Below are positions 15,125-25,017 of a DNA stretch of 64,000 bases, piece after piece. Source of the DNA: Magnetospirillum sp. Lineage in GTDB: Bacteria; Pseudomonadota; Alphaproteobacteria; Rhodospirillales; Magnetospirillaceae. The notes beneath the pieces are model-generated. The model did no database searches and was not told the origin of the DNA. It saw only the letters and a list, made by a program, of their open reading frames with translations. Both the position numbers and the translations under genes were made by a program. Each line of letters begins with the position of its first letter. Positions within the stretch are counted from its first letter, which is position 1. The stretch lies in assembly GCA_024707145.1 (NCBI GenBank), contig JANQAI010000008.1, positions 620,001-684,000 of the forward strand, in the 5' to 3' direction.

Positions 15125-18100
15125 ATGCTTTCCCTGTCCCGCCTAGTGGTGCTGCTGGCCGTGCTGGCGCTGGCGCCGGCCGGCGCCCTGGCCCAGTCTA
15201 CCCCGCGCGCCGCCGAGCACGACACTTTCGGCCGCATGGTGTTCGACTGGGACGGCCCGGTGCAATGGTCGGCCGACGTGGTCAACGGCCAGTTGGTGGT
15301 GCGTTTCGAGAAGCCCATCGCCGGCGACCCCAAGGCGCTGCTGAAGCCGCTGTCCAAATATCTCAAGGGCGTCACCCTGTCGCCCGACCGCCGCATGGCC
15401 ACGTTCTCGCTGGCACTGCCGGTACAGGTGAAGTCGTTCGTCAGCGGCACCTCCACCGTCATCGACCTGATCGAAGCCAGGAACGCCCAGCCGCCGGCCG
15501 CCGCCGCCCCCACCCCGCCGCCGGTAGCCCCGGCCAAGGTGGCCCAGTCCGCGGGCGCCCCGGCCACCGACCTGATGGTGCGTGGCGGCGAACATGAGGG
15601 TTTCAACCGCCTGGTGTTCGACTGGCCCAAGCCGGTGGGCTACACCGTCGGCACCCAGGACGGCCAGGTGGTGATCGCCTTCGACAGCCCGGCCAATCTC
15701 AACGTGACCTCACTGGAGGCGGCGCTGCCGACCGATGTGCGGTTCGTCGAGGCCCGCCCCCAGGGCAAGGGCACGGCGGTGGTGCTGGCGGTGCCCCCCG
15801 GCACCACGACCAAGCACTTCACTTCGGGTCCCAAAGTGGCGGTGGACCTGCTGCGGCCGCCATCCAGCGCCGCCCCTGCCCCCGCCCCCATCCCCGCCAA
15901 GACCGCCGAGGCCAAGCCCGAGCCGGTGAAGCCGGAACCGCCGAAAGCGGAACCGCCCACGCCCGAGCCGCTGAAACCCGAGCCGCCGAAGTCTCAACCG
16001 GCCAAGCCGGAAGCCGCCAAGGCCGGGCCAGTGGCCACCCTGCCGAGCGTGCCCTCTTCCGCCGTCCCGACGCCCCCTGCGGCAGCGCCCGCGCCAGCCC
16101 CGGCTGCGGTCGCCGAAGCGGCCAAACCGGCTTCGGCGGTCAGCCTGGGCGTCGGCTTCGACCAGCCCGCCGCCGCCGCCGCCTTCCGCCGCGCCGGCTG
16201 GCTATGGCTGGTGTTCGACCGCAAGGCGGAGATCGACACCAAGCTGCTCAAGCGCACCGGCGGCGACGTGGTGCTGCACGTGGAACAGGTGCCCGGCGTC
16301 AAGAACGGCACCGCCGTGCGCCTGATCACCAAGCCGGGCTTCAACCCCACGGTGCGCAAGGAAGGCCAGCTGTGGGTGTTCGACATGGCGGAACAGCCGG
16401 TCCAGCCCAAGCTGGCGCTGCCCGTCAACCGCCAGTTCGATTTCGAGGATCGCGGCCGCCTGATCCTGCCGGCCAGCGACGTGCCCGCACAGCCGGTGAT
16501 CCTGCGCGACCCCGAGGTGGGCGACACCCTCCAGGTCATGCCGCTGACCGCCATCGGCGCCGGCGTCGCGGTGGAAACGGTGGTTCCCGGCGCCCAGTTG
16601 CTGCCCACCGCCCAGGGCGTCGCCCTGGTGCCGCTGGCCGACGGCGCCCATCTGGAAGGCAACCGCCAGGGGGTCGAGGTCTCCATGCCCGGCGGCCTGC
16701 ACCTGTCGCGCACCCTGCCGCCCGCCGTCGAAGGCGGCGCCCCGGTGGAGACCGCCTCGGCCGAGTCCTCGGGCGGCCCGCCCCTGGACATCAGCCGGTG
16801 GAACCGCGGCGGCCTGGACAAGTTCGTCCCCGAGCATCAGAAGCTCATGCAGCGCATGGCCTACGTGAAGCCCGAGGACAAGAACCTCCAGCGCCTGGAA
16901 GTGGCCCGCCACTATCTGGCCAACGGCATGCCGGCGGAAGCGCTGGGCGTCCTGCGACTCATCGCCGCCACTGATCCCGCCATGCTGGAAAAGCCGGAAT
17001 TCCGGGGTCCGCGCGGTGTCGCCAGCTTCCTGATGATGCGCGATTCCGAGGCCATCGACGACCTCTCCCACCCCTCCCTGGCCAAGGACCCGCAGGCGCA
17101 GATCTGGCTGGCCGCCGCCAAGGCGCGCGGCACCGGGGACCTGGCCCGCAACGGCCTGCTGCTTCGCCTGTCGCCCGAGGAGATCAAGCCGCTGACCCCG
17201 CGCCTGCGCATGGGGCTGGGCAAGATCGCCGTCCAGGCGGTCGCCGCCGCCGGCGACGCCAAGGCGGCCACCCGCATCATCGAAGCCATGAACGGCCCCG
17301 GTCTGTCCAAGCGCGACCTGGGGGCGGTGTCCTACCTGCAGGGCCTGGCGGCGGAAACCGGCAAGCAATGGGACCAGGCGGTGTCCAAGTACCAGGAGGC
17401 CGAGGAAGGCGACTCCCGCCCGGATCGCGCCTATGCCGCCCGCAACCGTATCGAGCTGCAGCTGCGGCGCGGCTCCATCACCGCCAAGGACGCCATCCGG
17501 CAGTTGGAGAAGCTGCGCTTCGCCTGGCGCGGCGAGGATTTCGAGTACAGCCTGCTGAAGCGCCTGGGCGAATTGCTGCTGGCCGACGGCCAGTATGCCG
17601 ACGGCCTGCGCATGCTGCGCGCCATCGTCGCCAATTACGCCGACCACCCCGACATCGCCTCCATCCAGGCCATGATGGCGGAAACCTTCGAGAAACTGTA
17701 TCTAGGCGGCGCCGCGGACGGCATGTCGGCCGTCGCCGCCATCGGCCTGTACGACGAGTTCCAGGAACTGACGCCCTCGGGCGCCAAGGGCGACGAGATG
17801 ATCCGCAAGCTGGCCGACCGGCTGGCCTCGGTGGACCTGCTGGACCGCTCGTCCGACCTGCTGCGCCATCAGGTGCAGTTCCGCCTGCAGGGGGTGGAAA
17901 GGGCCCGCATCGGCGCCCGGCTGGCCTTCCTGCAATTGTCCGACCGCAAGCCGGCCCAGGCGCTGGACGCGCTGGACATGAGCGAGGTGCCGGACCAGCC
18001 GGCGGAGATCTACGACCAGCGCCGCTACCTGCGCGTCCGCGCCTTGGCCGAACTGGGCCGCACGGCGGAGGCGCTGGCGCTGATCATCAACGACCAGTCG

Positions 18101-18487
18101 GAAACCGCCAAGCAGTTGCGCGCCGAGATCTACTGGGACCTGAAGAAATGGCCCGAGGCGGCCACCGCCTTGGAGGCTACCATCGACAGGCCGGACAACG
18201 CCTCGCCGCTGTCGCCGGTGGCGGCCCGCCGGCTGGTGGACCTGGCCACCGCCATGATGCTGGCCCGCGACGACCGCGGCCTGGCCCGGCTGCGCCGCAG
18301 CTACGGCCCGCGCATGGCCAAGACGGACTTCAAGGAGGCGTTCGACCTGCTGACCTCGGAACCGGAGCGCGGTATTGCCGACTACCGCCGCATCGCCGAC
18401 AAGATCAAGCAGGTGGAAGCTTTCCAGGGCTTCATGACCGACTGGCGCAAGCGCATGCAGACGCAGGGCCTGTCCTCGGTCAACTGA
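15125..18487 (+). CDS. Large secreted protein with duplicated AMIN-like domains and helical repeats
   Basis: A 1120-residue protein of unrecognised function. Residues 1-24 are a Sec signal (LVVLLAVLALAPAGALA). Two similar beta-rich units follow, opening EHDTFGRMVFDW and EHEGFNRLVFDW and ending in SG.. hydrophobic D strands, which resemble AMIN domains. A long Pro/Lys/Glu linker (KPEPPKAEPP-like) leads to a third beta unit (GWLWLVFDRKAE). From about residue 560 on it is alpha-helical, with TPR/SEL-like repeats. The ATG at 15125 is chosen over frame-open upstream codons because the signal follows directly. It sits directly after cheZ, so a motility or envelope role is possible but inferred. Confidence 0.8.
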   Translation: MLSLSRLVVLLAVLALAPAGALAQSTPRAAEHDTFGRMVFDWDGPVQWSADVVNGQLVVRFEKPIAGDPKALLKPLSKYLKGVTLSPDRRMATFSLALPVQVKSFVSGTSTVIDLIEARNAQPPAAAAPTPPPVAPAKVAQSAGAPATDLMVRGGEHEGFNRLVFDWPKPVGYTVGTQDGQVVIAFDSPANLNVTSLEAALPTDVRFVEARPQGKGTAVVLAVPPGTTTKHFTSGPKVAVDLLRPPSSAAPAPAPIPAKTAEAKPEPVKPEPPKAEPPTPEPLKPEPPKSQPAKPEAAKAGPVATLPSVPSSAVPTPPAAAPAPAPAAVAEAAKPASAVSLGVGFDQPAAAAAFRRAGWLWLVFDRKAEIDTKLLKRTGGDVVLHVEQVPGVKNGTAVRLITKPGFNPTVRKEGQLWVFDMAEQPVQPKLALPVNRQFDFEDRGRLILPASDVPAQPVILRDPEVGDTLQVMPLTAIGAGVAVETVVPGAQLLPTAQGVALVPLADGAHLEGNRQGVEVSMPGGLHLSRTLPPAVEGGAPVETASAESSGGPPLDISRWNRGGLDKFVPEHQKLMQRMAYVKPEDKNLQRLEVARHYLANGMPAEALGVLRLIAATDPAMLEKPEFRGPRGVASFLMMRDSEAIDDLSHPSLAKDPQAQIWLAAAKARGTGDLARNGLLLRLSPEEIKPLTPRLRMGLGKIAVQAVAAAGDAKAATRIIEAMNGPGLSKRDLGAVSYLQGLAAETGKQWDQAVSKYQEAEEGDSRPDRAYAARNRIELQLRRGSITAKDAIRQLEKLRFAWRGEDFEYSLLKRLGELLLADGQYADGLRMLRAIVANYADHPDIASIQAMMAETFEKLYLGGAADGMSAVAAIGLYDEFQELTPSGAKGDEMIRKLADRLASVDLLDRSSDLLRHQVQFRLQGVERARIGARLAFLQLSDRKPAQALDALDMSEVPDQPAEIYDQRRYLRVRALAELGRTAEALALIINDQSETAKQLRAEIYWDLKKWPEAATALEATIDRPDNASPLSPVAARRLVDLATAMMLARDDRGLARLRRSYGPRMAKTDFKEAFDLLTSEPERGIADYRRIADKIKQVEAFQGFMTDWRKRMQTQGLSSVN

Positions 18488-18587
18488 GTCCCCCCGCGCG
18501 ACATTGGTGTTGCATCCCCGGGCGGTTTAGGGGATAACCCGCCCCCTATCCGCTATTCTGGTCCATCTGCTGGTTTGGAGGGGAGCA

Positions 18588-19067
18588 ATGGCTCAAGCTC
18601 TTGCCCGACTGGGGATGAACTCGGAAATCGATCCGAGGAATACCCACAGCGTCGCCGACACCGTCGCCCCGGCTTGGCCCGAAGCCGAGAACGGCAAGGA
18701 TTATTACGTGACGAGGAACGGCGTCCAATACGCCGGGACCCATCTGCTGATCGACCTGTGGGGTGCCAGCAAGCTGGACGACATCGGCTTGGTGGAGGAA
18801 GCCTTGCGTACCTCGGCCATCGCCGGCGGGGCCACCATCCTGCATTGCCACCTGCATCACTTCCAGCCCAATGGCGGCGTTTCGGGCGTGCTGGTGCTGG
18901 CGGAAAGCCACATCACCATCCATTCCTGGCCCGAGCGGGGCTACGCGGCGCTCGATGTCTTCATGTGCGGCGATTGCGACCCCTACAAGGCCATTCCGGT
19001 GCTGAAGGCGGCGTTCAAGCCCGACTTCGTCACCGTTTCCGAAAGCAAGCGAGGCCTGGTGCCGTGA
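18588..19067 (+). CDS. speD: S-adenosylmethionine decarboxylase proenzyme
   Basis: Makes decarboxylated SAM, the aminopropyl donor for spermidine. The 159-residue size fits the short bacterial SpeD class. Self-cleavage at the Glu-Ser bond in LAESHITIHSWPE makes the pyruvoyl group from Ser; the downstream His and the Cys of DVFMCGDCDP complete the active site. The ATG at 18588 follows GGAGGGG. It is followed by speE 40 bases later; together they make spermidine. Confidence 0.95.
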   Translation: MAQALARLGMNSEIDPRNTHSVADTVAPAWPEAENGKDYYVTRNGVQYAGTHLLIDLWGASKLDDIGLVEEALRTSAIAGGATILHCHLHHFQPNGGVSGVLVLAESHITIHSWPERGYAALDVFMCGDCDPYKAIPVLKAAFKPDFVTVSESKRGLVP

Positions 19068-19107
19068 CCCCGGACCGGCGCGCGCCCTTATCGAAAGGTC
19101 CGCCGGC

Positions 19108-19968
19108 ATGACCTGGTTCCAGGAAACGCTTTACGACCATTGGCGCCAGAGTTTCCGGGTGACCCGCGAGGTCACCCGGGTCCGAGGCCCCATGCAGGAG
19201 ATCGCCGTGTTCGAGACGCCCGGCTTCGGCCGGGTGCTGACGCTGGACGGCGTCATCCAGGTCACCACCGGCGACGAGTTCATCTATCACGAGATGCTGG
19301 CCCACGTGCCCATCTACGCCCATGGCGCCGTGCGCTCGGCCTGCGTGGTGGGCGGCGGCGACGGCGGCATGCTGCGCGAGATCCTCAAGCACCGGAGCAT
19401 CGAGCGGGCGGTTCTGGTGGAGATCGACGGCGCCGTGGTGGATTTCTGCCGCCAGCACCTTCCCAGCGTCTCGGCCGGCGCCTTCGACGACCCGCGCACG
19501 CGCATCGTCATCGCCGACGGCATCAAATACATGGCCGAGACCACCGAGAGGTTCGACCTGATCGTAGTGGATTCCACCGACCCCATCGGTCCCGGCGAAG
19601 TGCTGTTCACCGAATCCTTCTACCAGGATTGCGCCCGCTGCCTGACCGCCGAGGGCATCGTGGTCAACCAGAACGGCGTCCCCTTCCTGCAGGGCGCCGA
19701 GGTCACCGACACCTGGCGCCGCCGCCGACCCCACTTCGCCGACCTGGGCTATTACCTGGCGGCTGTGCCCACCTATGTGGGCGGCTTCATGGCGCTGGGC
19801 TGGGCCGCCGCCAGCCCGCGGCCGCGCGCCGAAAGCCTGGAAACCATCCGCGCCCGCTTCCGCGCCGCGCCGGTGCCGGCCCGTTACTACACGCCGGATG
19901 TCCATAAGGCGGCCTTCGCCTTACCACCCTACATCCAAGGTTTGATCGGTAACGAAACTGAAGCATAA
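19108..19968 (+). CDS. speE: Spermidine synthase
   Basis: Transfers the aminopropyl group of decarboxylated SAM to putrescine. The 286-residue product has the SAM-binding GGGDGGMLREILKH and VEIDGAVVDFC, and the catalytic DSTDPIGPGE region near residue 155. The N-terminal beta domain (VFETPGFGRVLTLDGVIQ) and EFIYHEMLAHVP are typical. It forms an operon with speD. Confidence 0.96.
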   Translation: MTWFQETLYDHWRQSFRVTREVTRVRGPMQEIAVFETPGFGRVLTLDGVIQVTTGDEFIYHEMLAHVPIYAHGAVRSACVVGGGDGGMLREILKHRSIERAVLVEIDGAVVDFCRQHLPSVSAGAFDDPRTRIVIADGIKYMAETTERFDLIVVDSTDPIGPGEVLFTESFYQDCARCLTAEGIVVNQNGVPFLQGAEVTDTWRRRRPHFADLGYYLAAVPTYVGGFMALGWAAASPRPRAESLETIRARFRAAPVPARYYTPDVHKAAFALPPYIQGLIGNETEA

Positions 19969-20120
19969 GCACACCCATCTCAGTGCTCGCTAATATACTA
20001 AAGCAGGACTGCAAGGGGTAAAGCGCCGCGTCTGGCGCATGGCCATACGATTTATTGGCTGATGATTCATTTAACTTTGGGGCGTATGGTACCTCGTCTA
20101 AAATTTTGGGCGGACGAGCC

Positions 20121-20642
20121 ATGGCGAGCCAAACCGGCAGTGACCCCCTCCGCGACGCGTCGGCGACGCCGCGACAGTTCATCTCGTTCACCATCGGCGA
20201 CGAGGAATACGGCGTCGACATCATCGCCATTCGCGAGATCAAGGGCTGGACGCCTGCGACCGCGCTGCCGGAGACGCCCGGCTACATGCGCGGCGTCATC
20301 GACCTGCGCGGCGCCATCATTCCCATCCTGGACCTGCGCGCCCGCTTCACCGGCGCGCTGACCGAGCCCAGCAGCCGCCACGTCATCATGGTGGTCAACG
20401 TAGAGGGCCGCGACCTGGGCATCCTGGTGGATGCCGTGGCCGACATCCTGACCGTGGCACCCGACGCCATCCAGCCGGTGCCCGAGCTCGAGCACGCCCA
20501 TCGCGCCGAGGTCCTGAACGGCATCGTTGCCGTGGACGGCCGCATGGTCGCCCTGCTGGACCTGTCGAACCTGCTGCACGCCCCCATCCTGGCCCAGTTG
20601 GACGCCGCCCCGCCGGCATCGGCGCCGACGGCCACCCCATAA
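20121..20642 (+). CDS. cheW: CheW chemotaxis coupling protein
   Basis: CheW links chemoreceptors to the CheA kinase. This 173-residue protein has the usual two beta subdomains: FTIGDEEYGVDIIAIREIKG, YMRGVIDLRGAIIPILDLR, and later VDAVADILTV and LNGIVAVDGRMVALLDL. The ATG at 20121 is preferred; an in-frame codon at 20055 would add 22 residues unlike the family. The next gene, 27 bases on, is a chemoreceptor, so this is a receptor-coupling unit. The upstream 150 bases are unusually AT-rich and probably hold its promoter. Confidence 0.93.
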   Translation: MASQTGSDPLRDASATPRQFISFTIGDEEYGVDIIAIREIKGWTPATALPETPGYMRGVIDLRGAIIPILDLRARFTGALTEPSSRHVIMVVNVEGRDLGILVDAVADILTVAPDAIQPVPELEHAHRAEVLNGIVAVDGRMVALLDLSNLLHAPILAQLDAAPPASAPTATP

Positions 20643-20669
20643 GCCCCATCGACGAGCAAGGACAAGAGC

Positions 20670-22751
20670 ATGATCGCGCGCCTTCGCATCCCCGCACGCC
20701 TCGCCATCCTGACCATCGCCATGGGCGTTTTCCTGGCCACCGTGGCCGGGGTGGGCATCCAGGGCATGAACTCGATCCTCGCCAGCCTGAGGACGGTCTA
20801 TGAGGACCAGACCCTCAGCCTGATCCATCTCGCCAATGTGCAGCAGGATTTCATGAAGATCCGCCTGCTGGCCATCGGCTACCGCGACGCCAGCGACCCG
20901 CAGGTGCAGGCCCGCATCAAGGGCGACATCGATGCCCTTGACCGCAAGATGGACCAGACCTGGAGCACCTATCGCGCTTCCGGGCTGAACGACGAGGAAA
21001 AGACGGTGGCAGCCGACCTCGAACGGACGCTGGCGGCCTACCGTGACGCGCGCAACCGCTATTTCGCCGCCCTGTCGGCCGGCGACGTCCAATTGGCGGC
21101 CACCATCTCGCGCACCGAGGGGGCGCAGGCGGGCGTGGCGCTGGAGAAGGCCATTTCCGAGGGCTTCACCCTGCAGGTGGACGGCGCCAAGGCCGAATAC
21201 GAGAACGGCCAGAAGACCTCCAGCACTAGCGTCACCCTGGCCTTGATCGCCGCCGGCCTGGCCCTGCTGATCGGCGGCGGCCTGGCTTGGGGCATCGTCA
21301 GCTCGATCACCCATCCGCTGGGCAAGATCCTGGACGCCATGGCCCGCCTGGCCAAGGGCGAGCTGGCGGTGGACGTCAGCGGCCAGGACCGCGTCGACGA
21401 AGTGGGCGACATCGCCAAGGCCGTTCAGGTGTTCAAGCAGAACGCGGTGGACAAGAAGCGGATGGAGGAAGAGGCCGAGGCGGCGCGGGTGGCGCAGGCC
21501 GAGGCGGAGGCGGCGCAGCGGGCGCGCGAGGCGGCCATCGTCGCCGAGGTGGCCGAGGTGGCCAAGGCCGCCAGCGCCGGCGACCTGGACCGCCGCATCG
21601 ACCTGGCCGGCAAGGACGGCTTCCTGCTCAACCTGTGCGAGGGCGTCAACAACCTGGTCAACCTGACCGGGGTGGCGCTGAAGGACGTCGCCGCGGTGCT
21701 GGCCTCGGTGGCCCGCGGCGACCTGACCCGGCGCATCACCAACGAGTACGGCGGGCTGTTCGGCCAGCTGAAGGGCGACGTCAACCAGACCGCCGACAAG
21801 CTGTTCGAGATCGTCACCAACATCAACTCCGCCGCCGGCCAGATCAACTCGGCCGCCTCGGAGGTGGCCGCCGGCAGCCAGGACCTGTCCGAGCGCTCCG
21901 AGCAGCAGGCCTCCGCCCTGGAAGAAACCGCCGCCTCCATGGAGGAGCTGGCCGCCACCGTGCGCCAGAACGCCGCCAACGCCCAGCAGGCCAACCAGCT
22001 GGCGGCCGGCGCCCGCGAGGTGGCGGCCGGCGGCGGCGAGGTGGTCAGCAATGCCATCACCGCCATGGGCCGCATCGAGGCCTCGTCGCAGAAGATCGAG
22101 GACATCGTCGGCATGATCGACGAGATCGCCTTCCAGACCAACCTGCTGGCGCTCAACGCCGCGGTGGAGGCGGCCCGCGCCGGCGACGCCGGCAAGGGCT
22201 TCGCCGTGGTGGCCCAGGAGGTCCGCAACCTGGCCCAGCGCTCGGCCCAGGCCAGCAAGGAGATCAAGACCCTGATCGCCGAAAGCTCGACCCAGGTGCG
22301 CGGCGGCGCCGACCTGGTCAAGGGCGCCGGCAAGACGCTGGAGGAAATCCTCGGCAGCGTCAAACGGGTGGCCGACATCGTCGCCGAGATCGCCGCCGCC
22401 AGCAGCGAGCAGGCCAGCGGCATCGACCAGGTCAACGCCGCCGTCACCCAGATGGACGAGATGACCCAGCAGAACGCCGCCCTGGTCGAGGAATCCGCCG
22501 CCGCAGCCCATGCCCTCGAGGAACAGTCCCAGGAACTCAACCGCCTCATGGGGTTCTTCAACACCGGAGCACCGGCCGCCAGCGCCGCCGCCCCCCACAC
22601 TCCCCACGCCGCCCCGCCGGCCCGGGCCGAGCCCCGCCCGGCCCCGCGCAAGCCGGCCCCCAAGCCGGCGGCGAAACCGCTGGCCAGGCCCGCCGCCAAG
22701 CCGAAGACGGCGGCGGCCAAGGCGGACGGCAGCAACTGGGAAGAGTTCTGA
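20670..22751 (+). CDS. Methyl-accepting chemotaxis protein 1 (4HB sensor, NWEEF tail)
   Basis: A 693-residue transmembrane chemoreceptor. Segments in order: membrane helix (about 9-30), periplasmic four-helix-bundle-like sensor (to about 185), second helix (about 187-210), HAMP (about 211-265), a coiled stretch with a second HAMP-like unit ([10 protein letters not shown] region), then the signalling domain with the hairpin tip around [20 protein letters not shown]. It ends in a KPAxKPA-rich linker and NWEEF, very close to the NWETF CheR/CheB tether of enteric receptors. The signalling half is almost identical to that of the next gene (bases 21684-22567 against 23913-24796). The ligand is unknown. 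Confidence 0.93.
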   Translation: MIARLRIPARLAILTIAMGVFLATVAGVGIQGMNSILASLRTVYEDQTLSLIHLANVQQDFMKIRLLAIGYRDASDPQVQARIKGDIDALDRKMDQTWSTYRASGLNDEEKTVAADLERTLAAYRDARNRYFAALSAGDVQLAATISRTEGAQAGVALEKAISEGFTLQVDGAKAEYENGQKTSSTSVTLALIAAGLALLIGGGLAWGIVSSITHPLGKILDAMARLAKGELAVDVSGQDRVDEVGDIAKAVQVFKQNAVDKKRMEEEAEAARVAQAEAEAAQRAREAAIVAEVAEVAKAASAGDLDRRIDLAGKDGFLLNLCEGVNNLVNLTGVALKDVAAVLASVARGDLTRRITNEYGGLFGQLKGDVNQTADKLFEIVTNINSAAGQINSAASEVAAGSQDLSERSEQQASALEETAASMEELAATVRQNAANAQQANQLAAGAREVAAGGGEVVSNAITAMGRIEASSQKIEDIVGMIDEIAFQTNLLALNAAVEAARAGDAGKGFAVVAQEVRNLAQRSAQASKEIKTLIAESSTQVRGGADLVKGAGKTLEEILGSVKRVADIVAEIAAASSEQASGIDQVNAAVTQMDEMTQQNAALVEESAAAAHALEEQSQELNRLMGFFNTGAPAASAAAPHTPHAAPPARAEPRPAPRKPAPKPAAKPLARPAAKPKTAAAKADGSNWEEF
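21684..22567 (+). repeat. Direct repeat copy 1 (shared chemoreceptor signalling domain)
   Basis: About 884 bases match 23913-24796 with no indel and, by eye, fewer than ten mismatches, mostly at third codon positions. Flanking receptor sequence is clearly different. This is the pattern left by recent gene conversion or domain duplication. Confidence 0.9.
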
Positions 22752-22756
22752 TCACG

Positions 22757-22790
22757 AAGGGCCCGGCCAAAACCGGGCCCTTTCCTTTTC
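22757..22790 (+). terminator. Rho-independent terminator after chemoreceptor 1
   Basis: Arms AAGGGCCCGG and CCGGGCCCTT close a 6-base loop, followed by TTTCCTTTTCC, six bases after the stop codon. Confidence 0.8.
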
Positions 22791-22898
22791 CAAACCCCGA
22801 CGCTTCATCACCGGACCATCCGTCGCGGAAGCGCACAGCGGAAATGACTCCAGGACGCTCTGTCGCTACATTCGAGCGGAACCTTTGAAGAGCGTGCC

Positions 22899-24943
22899 AT
22901 GCCGTCCCGCATCTCCTTCTCCGTTTCCACCCGCATCCTGGTGCTCGTGCTGCTGGCCATCGGCCTGCTGACCGCAGTGCTGCTGCCCACCACCCTGTGG
23001 ATCCTGCGGGGCGAGGCGGAAAGACAGGCGGCGGCACAGGTGGAGCGCAACATCCGCGTGGCCTGGGAACTGCTGCAGGCGAAAGGCCAGCCCTTCCAGG
23101 TGGTGGATGGGGTGTTGAAGGCGGGCGACTACGCCCTGCCCGGCAACACCGAGGTGGTGGACCGGGTCAAGGCACTGGTGGAGGGCACCGCCACCGTGTT
23201 CCAGGACGACCTGCGCATCAGCACCAACGTCATGAAGGCCGACGGCACCCGCGCCATCGGTACCCGGTTGGCGCCCAGCCCGGCCCATACCGCCATCTTC
23301 AGCCAGAAGCGCCCCTATCGCGGCACGGTGGACATCCTGGGCGAACCGTACATGACCGCCTACGATCCCATCCTGTCGCCGGCCGGCGAGGTCATCGGCA
23401 TCCTTTACGTGGGCGTGAAGAAGGCAGAGTTCGAAGGGGCGGTCGCCGAGGCGCAGAACGCGGTGATCCTGACCACCGTGGGTGTCGGCCTGTTCGCCGG
23501 CCTGCTGGCCCTGTGGCTGGCGCGCCGCTCCATCGTCCGCCCGCTGGTGGATCTGACCTGGCGGCTGGGCCGCCTGGCCGAGGGCGATGCCGACGTGGAG
23601 ATCCCCACCCTGGCGCGCCGGGACGAGATCGGGCGGATCGGCCAGACGCTCGCGGTGTTCCGCGACAACATCCTGGCCCGCCGCCATGCGGAGGCGCAGG
23701 CGGTGGTCCTGGCCGAGCAGGCCCGGCGGCAGGCGGAGAAGGAGCAGCAGGCGCGCGAGGCTGCCATCGGCGCCGAGGTGGCCGAAACCGTGCAGGCCGC
23801 CTGCGCCGGCGACCTGTCGCGCCGCATCGACCTGGCCGGCAAGGACGGCATGCTGAAGACCATGTGCGCCGCCATCAACGAACTGGCGGGCACGGTGGAG
23901 GCGGCCCTGTCCGACGTCGCCGCGGTGCTGGCCTCGGTGGCGCGCGGCGACCTGACCCGGCGCATCACCAACGAGTACGGCGGGCTGTTCGGCCAGTTGA
24001 AGGGCGACGTCAACCAGACCGCCGACAAGCTGTTCGAGATCGTCACCAACATCAACTCCGCCGCCGGCCAGATCAACTCGGCCGCCTCGGAGGTGGCCGC
24101 CGGCAGCCAGGACCTGTCCGAGCGCTCCGAGCAGCAGGCCTCCGCCCTGGAGGAAACCGCCGCCTCCATGGAGGAGCTGGCCGCCACCGTGCGCCAGAAC
24201 GCCGCCAACGCCCAGCAGGCCAACCAGCTGGCGGCCGGCGCCCGCGAGGTGGCGGCCGGCGGCGGCGAGGTGGTCAGCAACGCCATCACCGCCATGGGCC
24301 GCATCGAGGCCTCGTCGCAGAAGATCGAGGACATCGTCGGCATGATCGACGAGATCGCCTTCCAGACCAACCTGCTGGCGCTCAACGCCGCGGTGGAGGC
24401 GGCCCGCGCCGGCGACGCCGGCAAGGGCTTCGCCGTGGTGGCCCAGGAGGTGCGCAACCTGGCCCAGCGCTCGGCCCAGGCCAGCAAGGAGATCAAGACC
24501 CTGATCGCCGAAAGCTCGACCCAGGTGCGCGGCGGCGCCGACCTGGTCAAGGGCGCCGGCAAGACGCTGGAGGAAATCCTCGGCAGCGTCAAACGGGTGG
24601 CCGACATCGTCGCCGAGATCGCCGCCGCCAGCAGCGAACAGGCCAGCGGCATCGACCAGGTCAACGCCGCCGTCACCCAGATGGACGAGATGACCCAGCA
24701 GAACGCTGCCCTGGTCGAGGAATCCGCCGCCGCAGCCCATGCCCTCGAGGAACAGTCCCAGGAACTCAACCGCCTCATGGGGTTCTTCAACACCGGCGCC
24801 CCGACCGCCAGCGCGGCGGCGACAGCCCCAGTCCGCGCGGAAGCCCGCTCCGCCCTGCGCAAACCAGCGGCCAAACCGGCGTGAAGCCGAAGCCCGCTGC
24901 CACCGCCGTCCCGCCCAAGGACGAGGATTGGGCGGATTCCTAG
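22899..24943 (+). CDS. Methyl-accepting chemotaxis protein 2 (Cache sensor), probable 3'-end frame break
   Basis: A chemoreceptor with helix (about 13-33), a periplasmic single-Cache-like sensor (about 35-185, including [13 protein letters not shown] and [23 protein letters not shown] split at its centre), a second helix, HAMP and a signalling domain nearly identical to its neighbour. As read, it stops at 24884 after KPAAKPA (661 residues). One missing G in the run CCGGCGTGAAG at about 24881 would extend it in another frame to 24943, ending KDEDWADS. The tail resembles but does not match the NWEEF-type tether. The coordinates include that tail. Confidence 0.88.
23913..24796 (+). repeat. Direct repeat copy 2 (shared chemoreceptor signalling domain)
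   Basis: Partner of the repeat at 21684-22567, offset by exactly 2229 bases throughout. Mismatches seen by eye are silent or nearly so, for example CAGCTG against CAGTTG and GAGGTCCGC against GAGGTGCGC. Confidence 0.9.
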
Positions 24944-25017
24944 AGCGTTCCCGGGACGGTTGTCGCCGTATGCCGCCCCCTGGTTGCGAAGCCCTGCCGG
25001 CCGGGGCATGATGCGGA

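Noticed and set aside
15900..16030. Tandem DNA repeat from the Pro/Glu/Lys codons
   Set aside because: It is a low-complexity linker in the secreted protein, with irregular unit lengths, not a separate DNA element.
20067..22607. 846-codon reverse-strand frame opposite the cheW and chemoreceptor genes
   Set aside because: Its Gly/Leu/His-rich repeats mirror the receptor coding sequence; not a gene.
21684..24796. Possible CRISPR or transposon-type repeat
   Set aside because: The repeat is one pair of coding domains in frame, with no short regular repeats, spacers or transposase.
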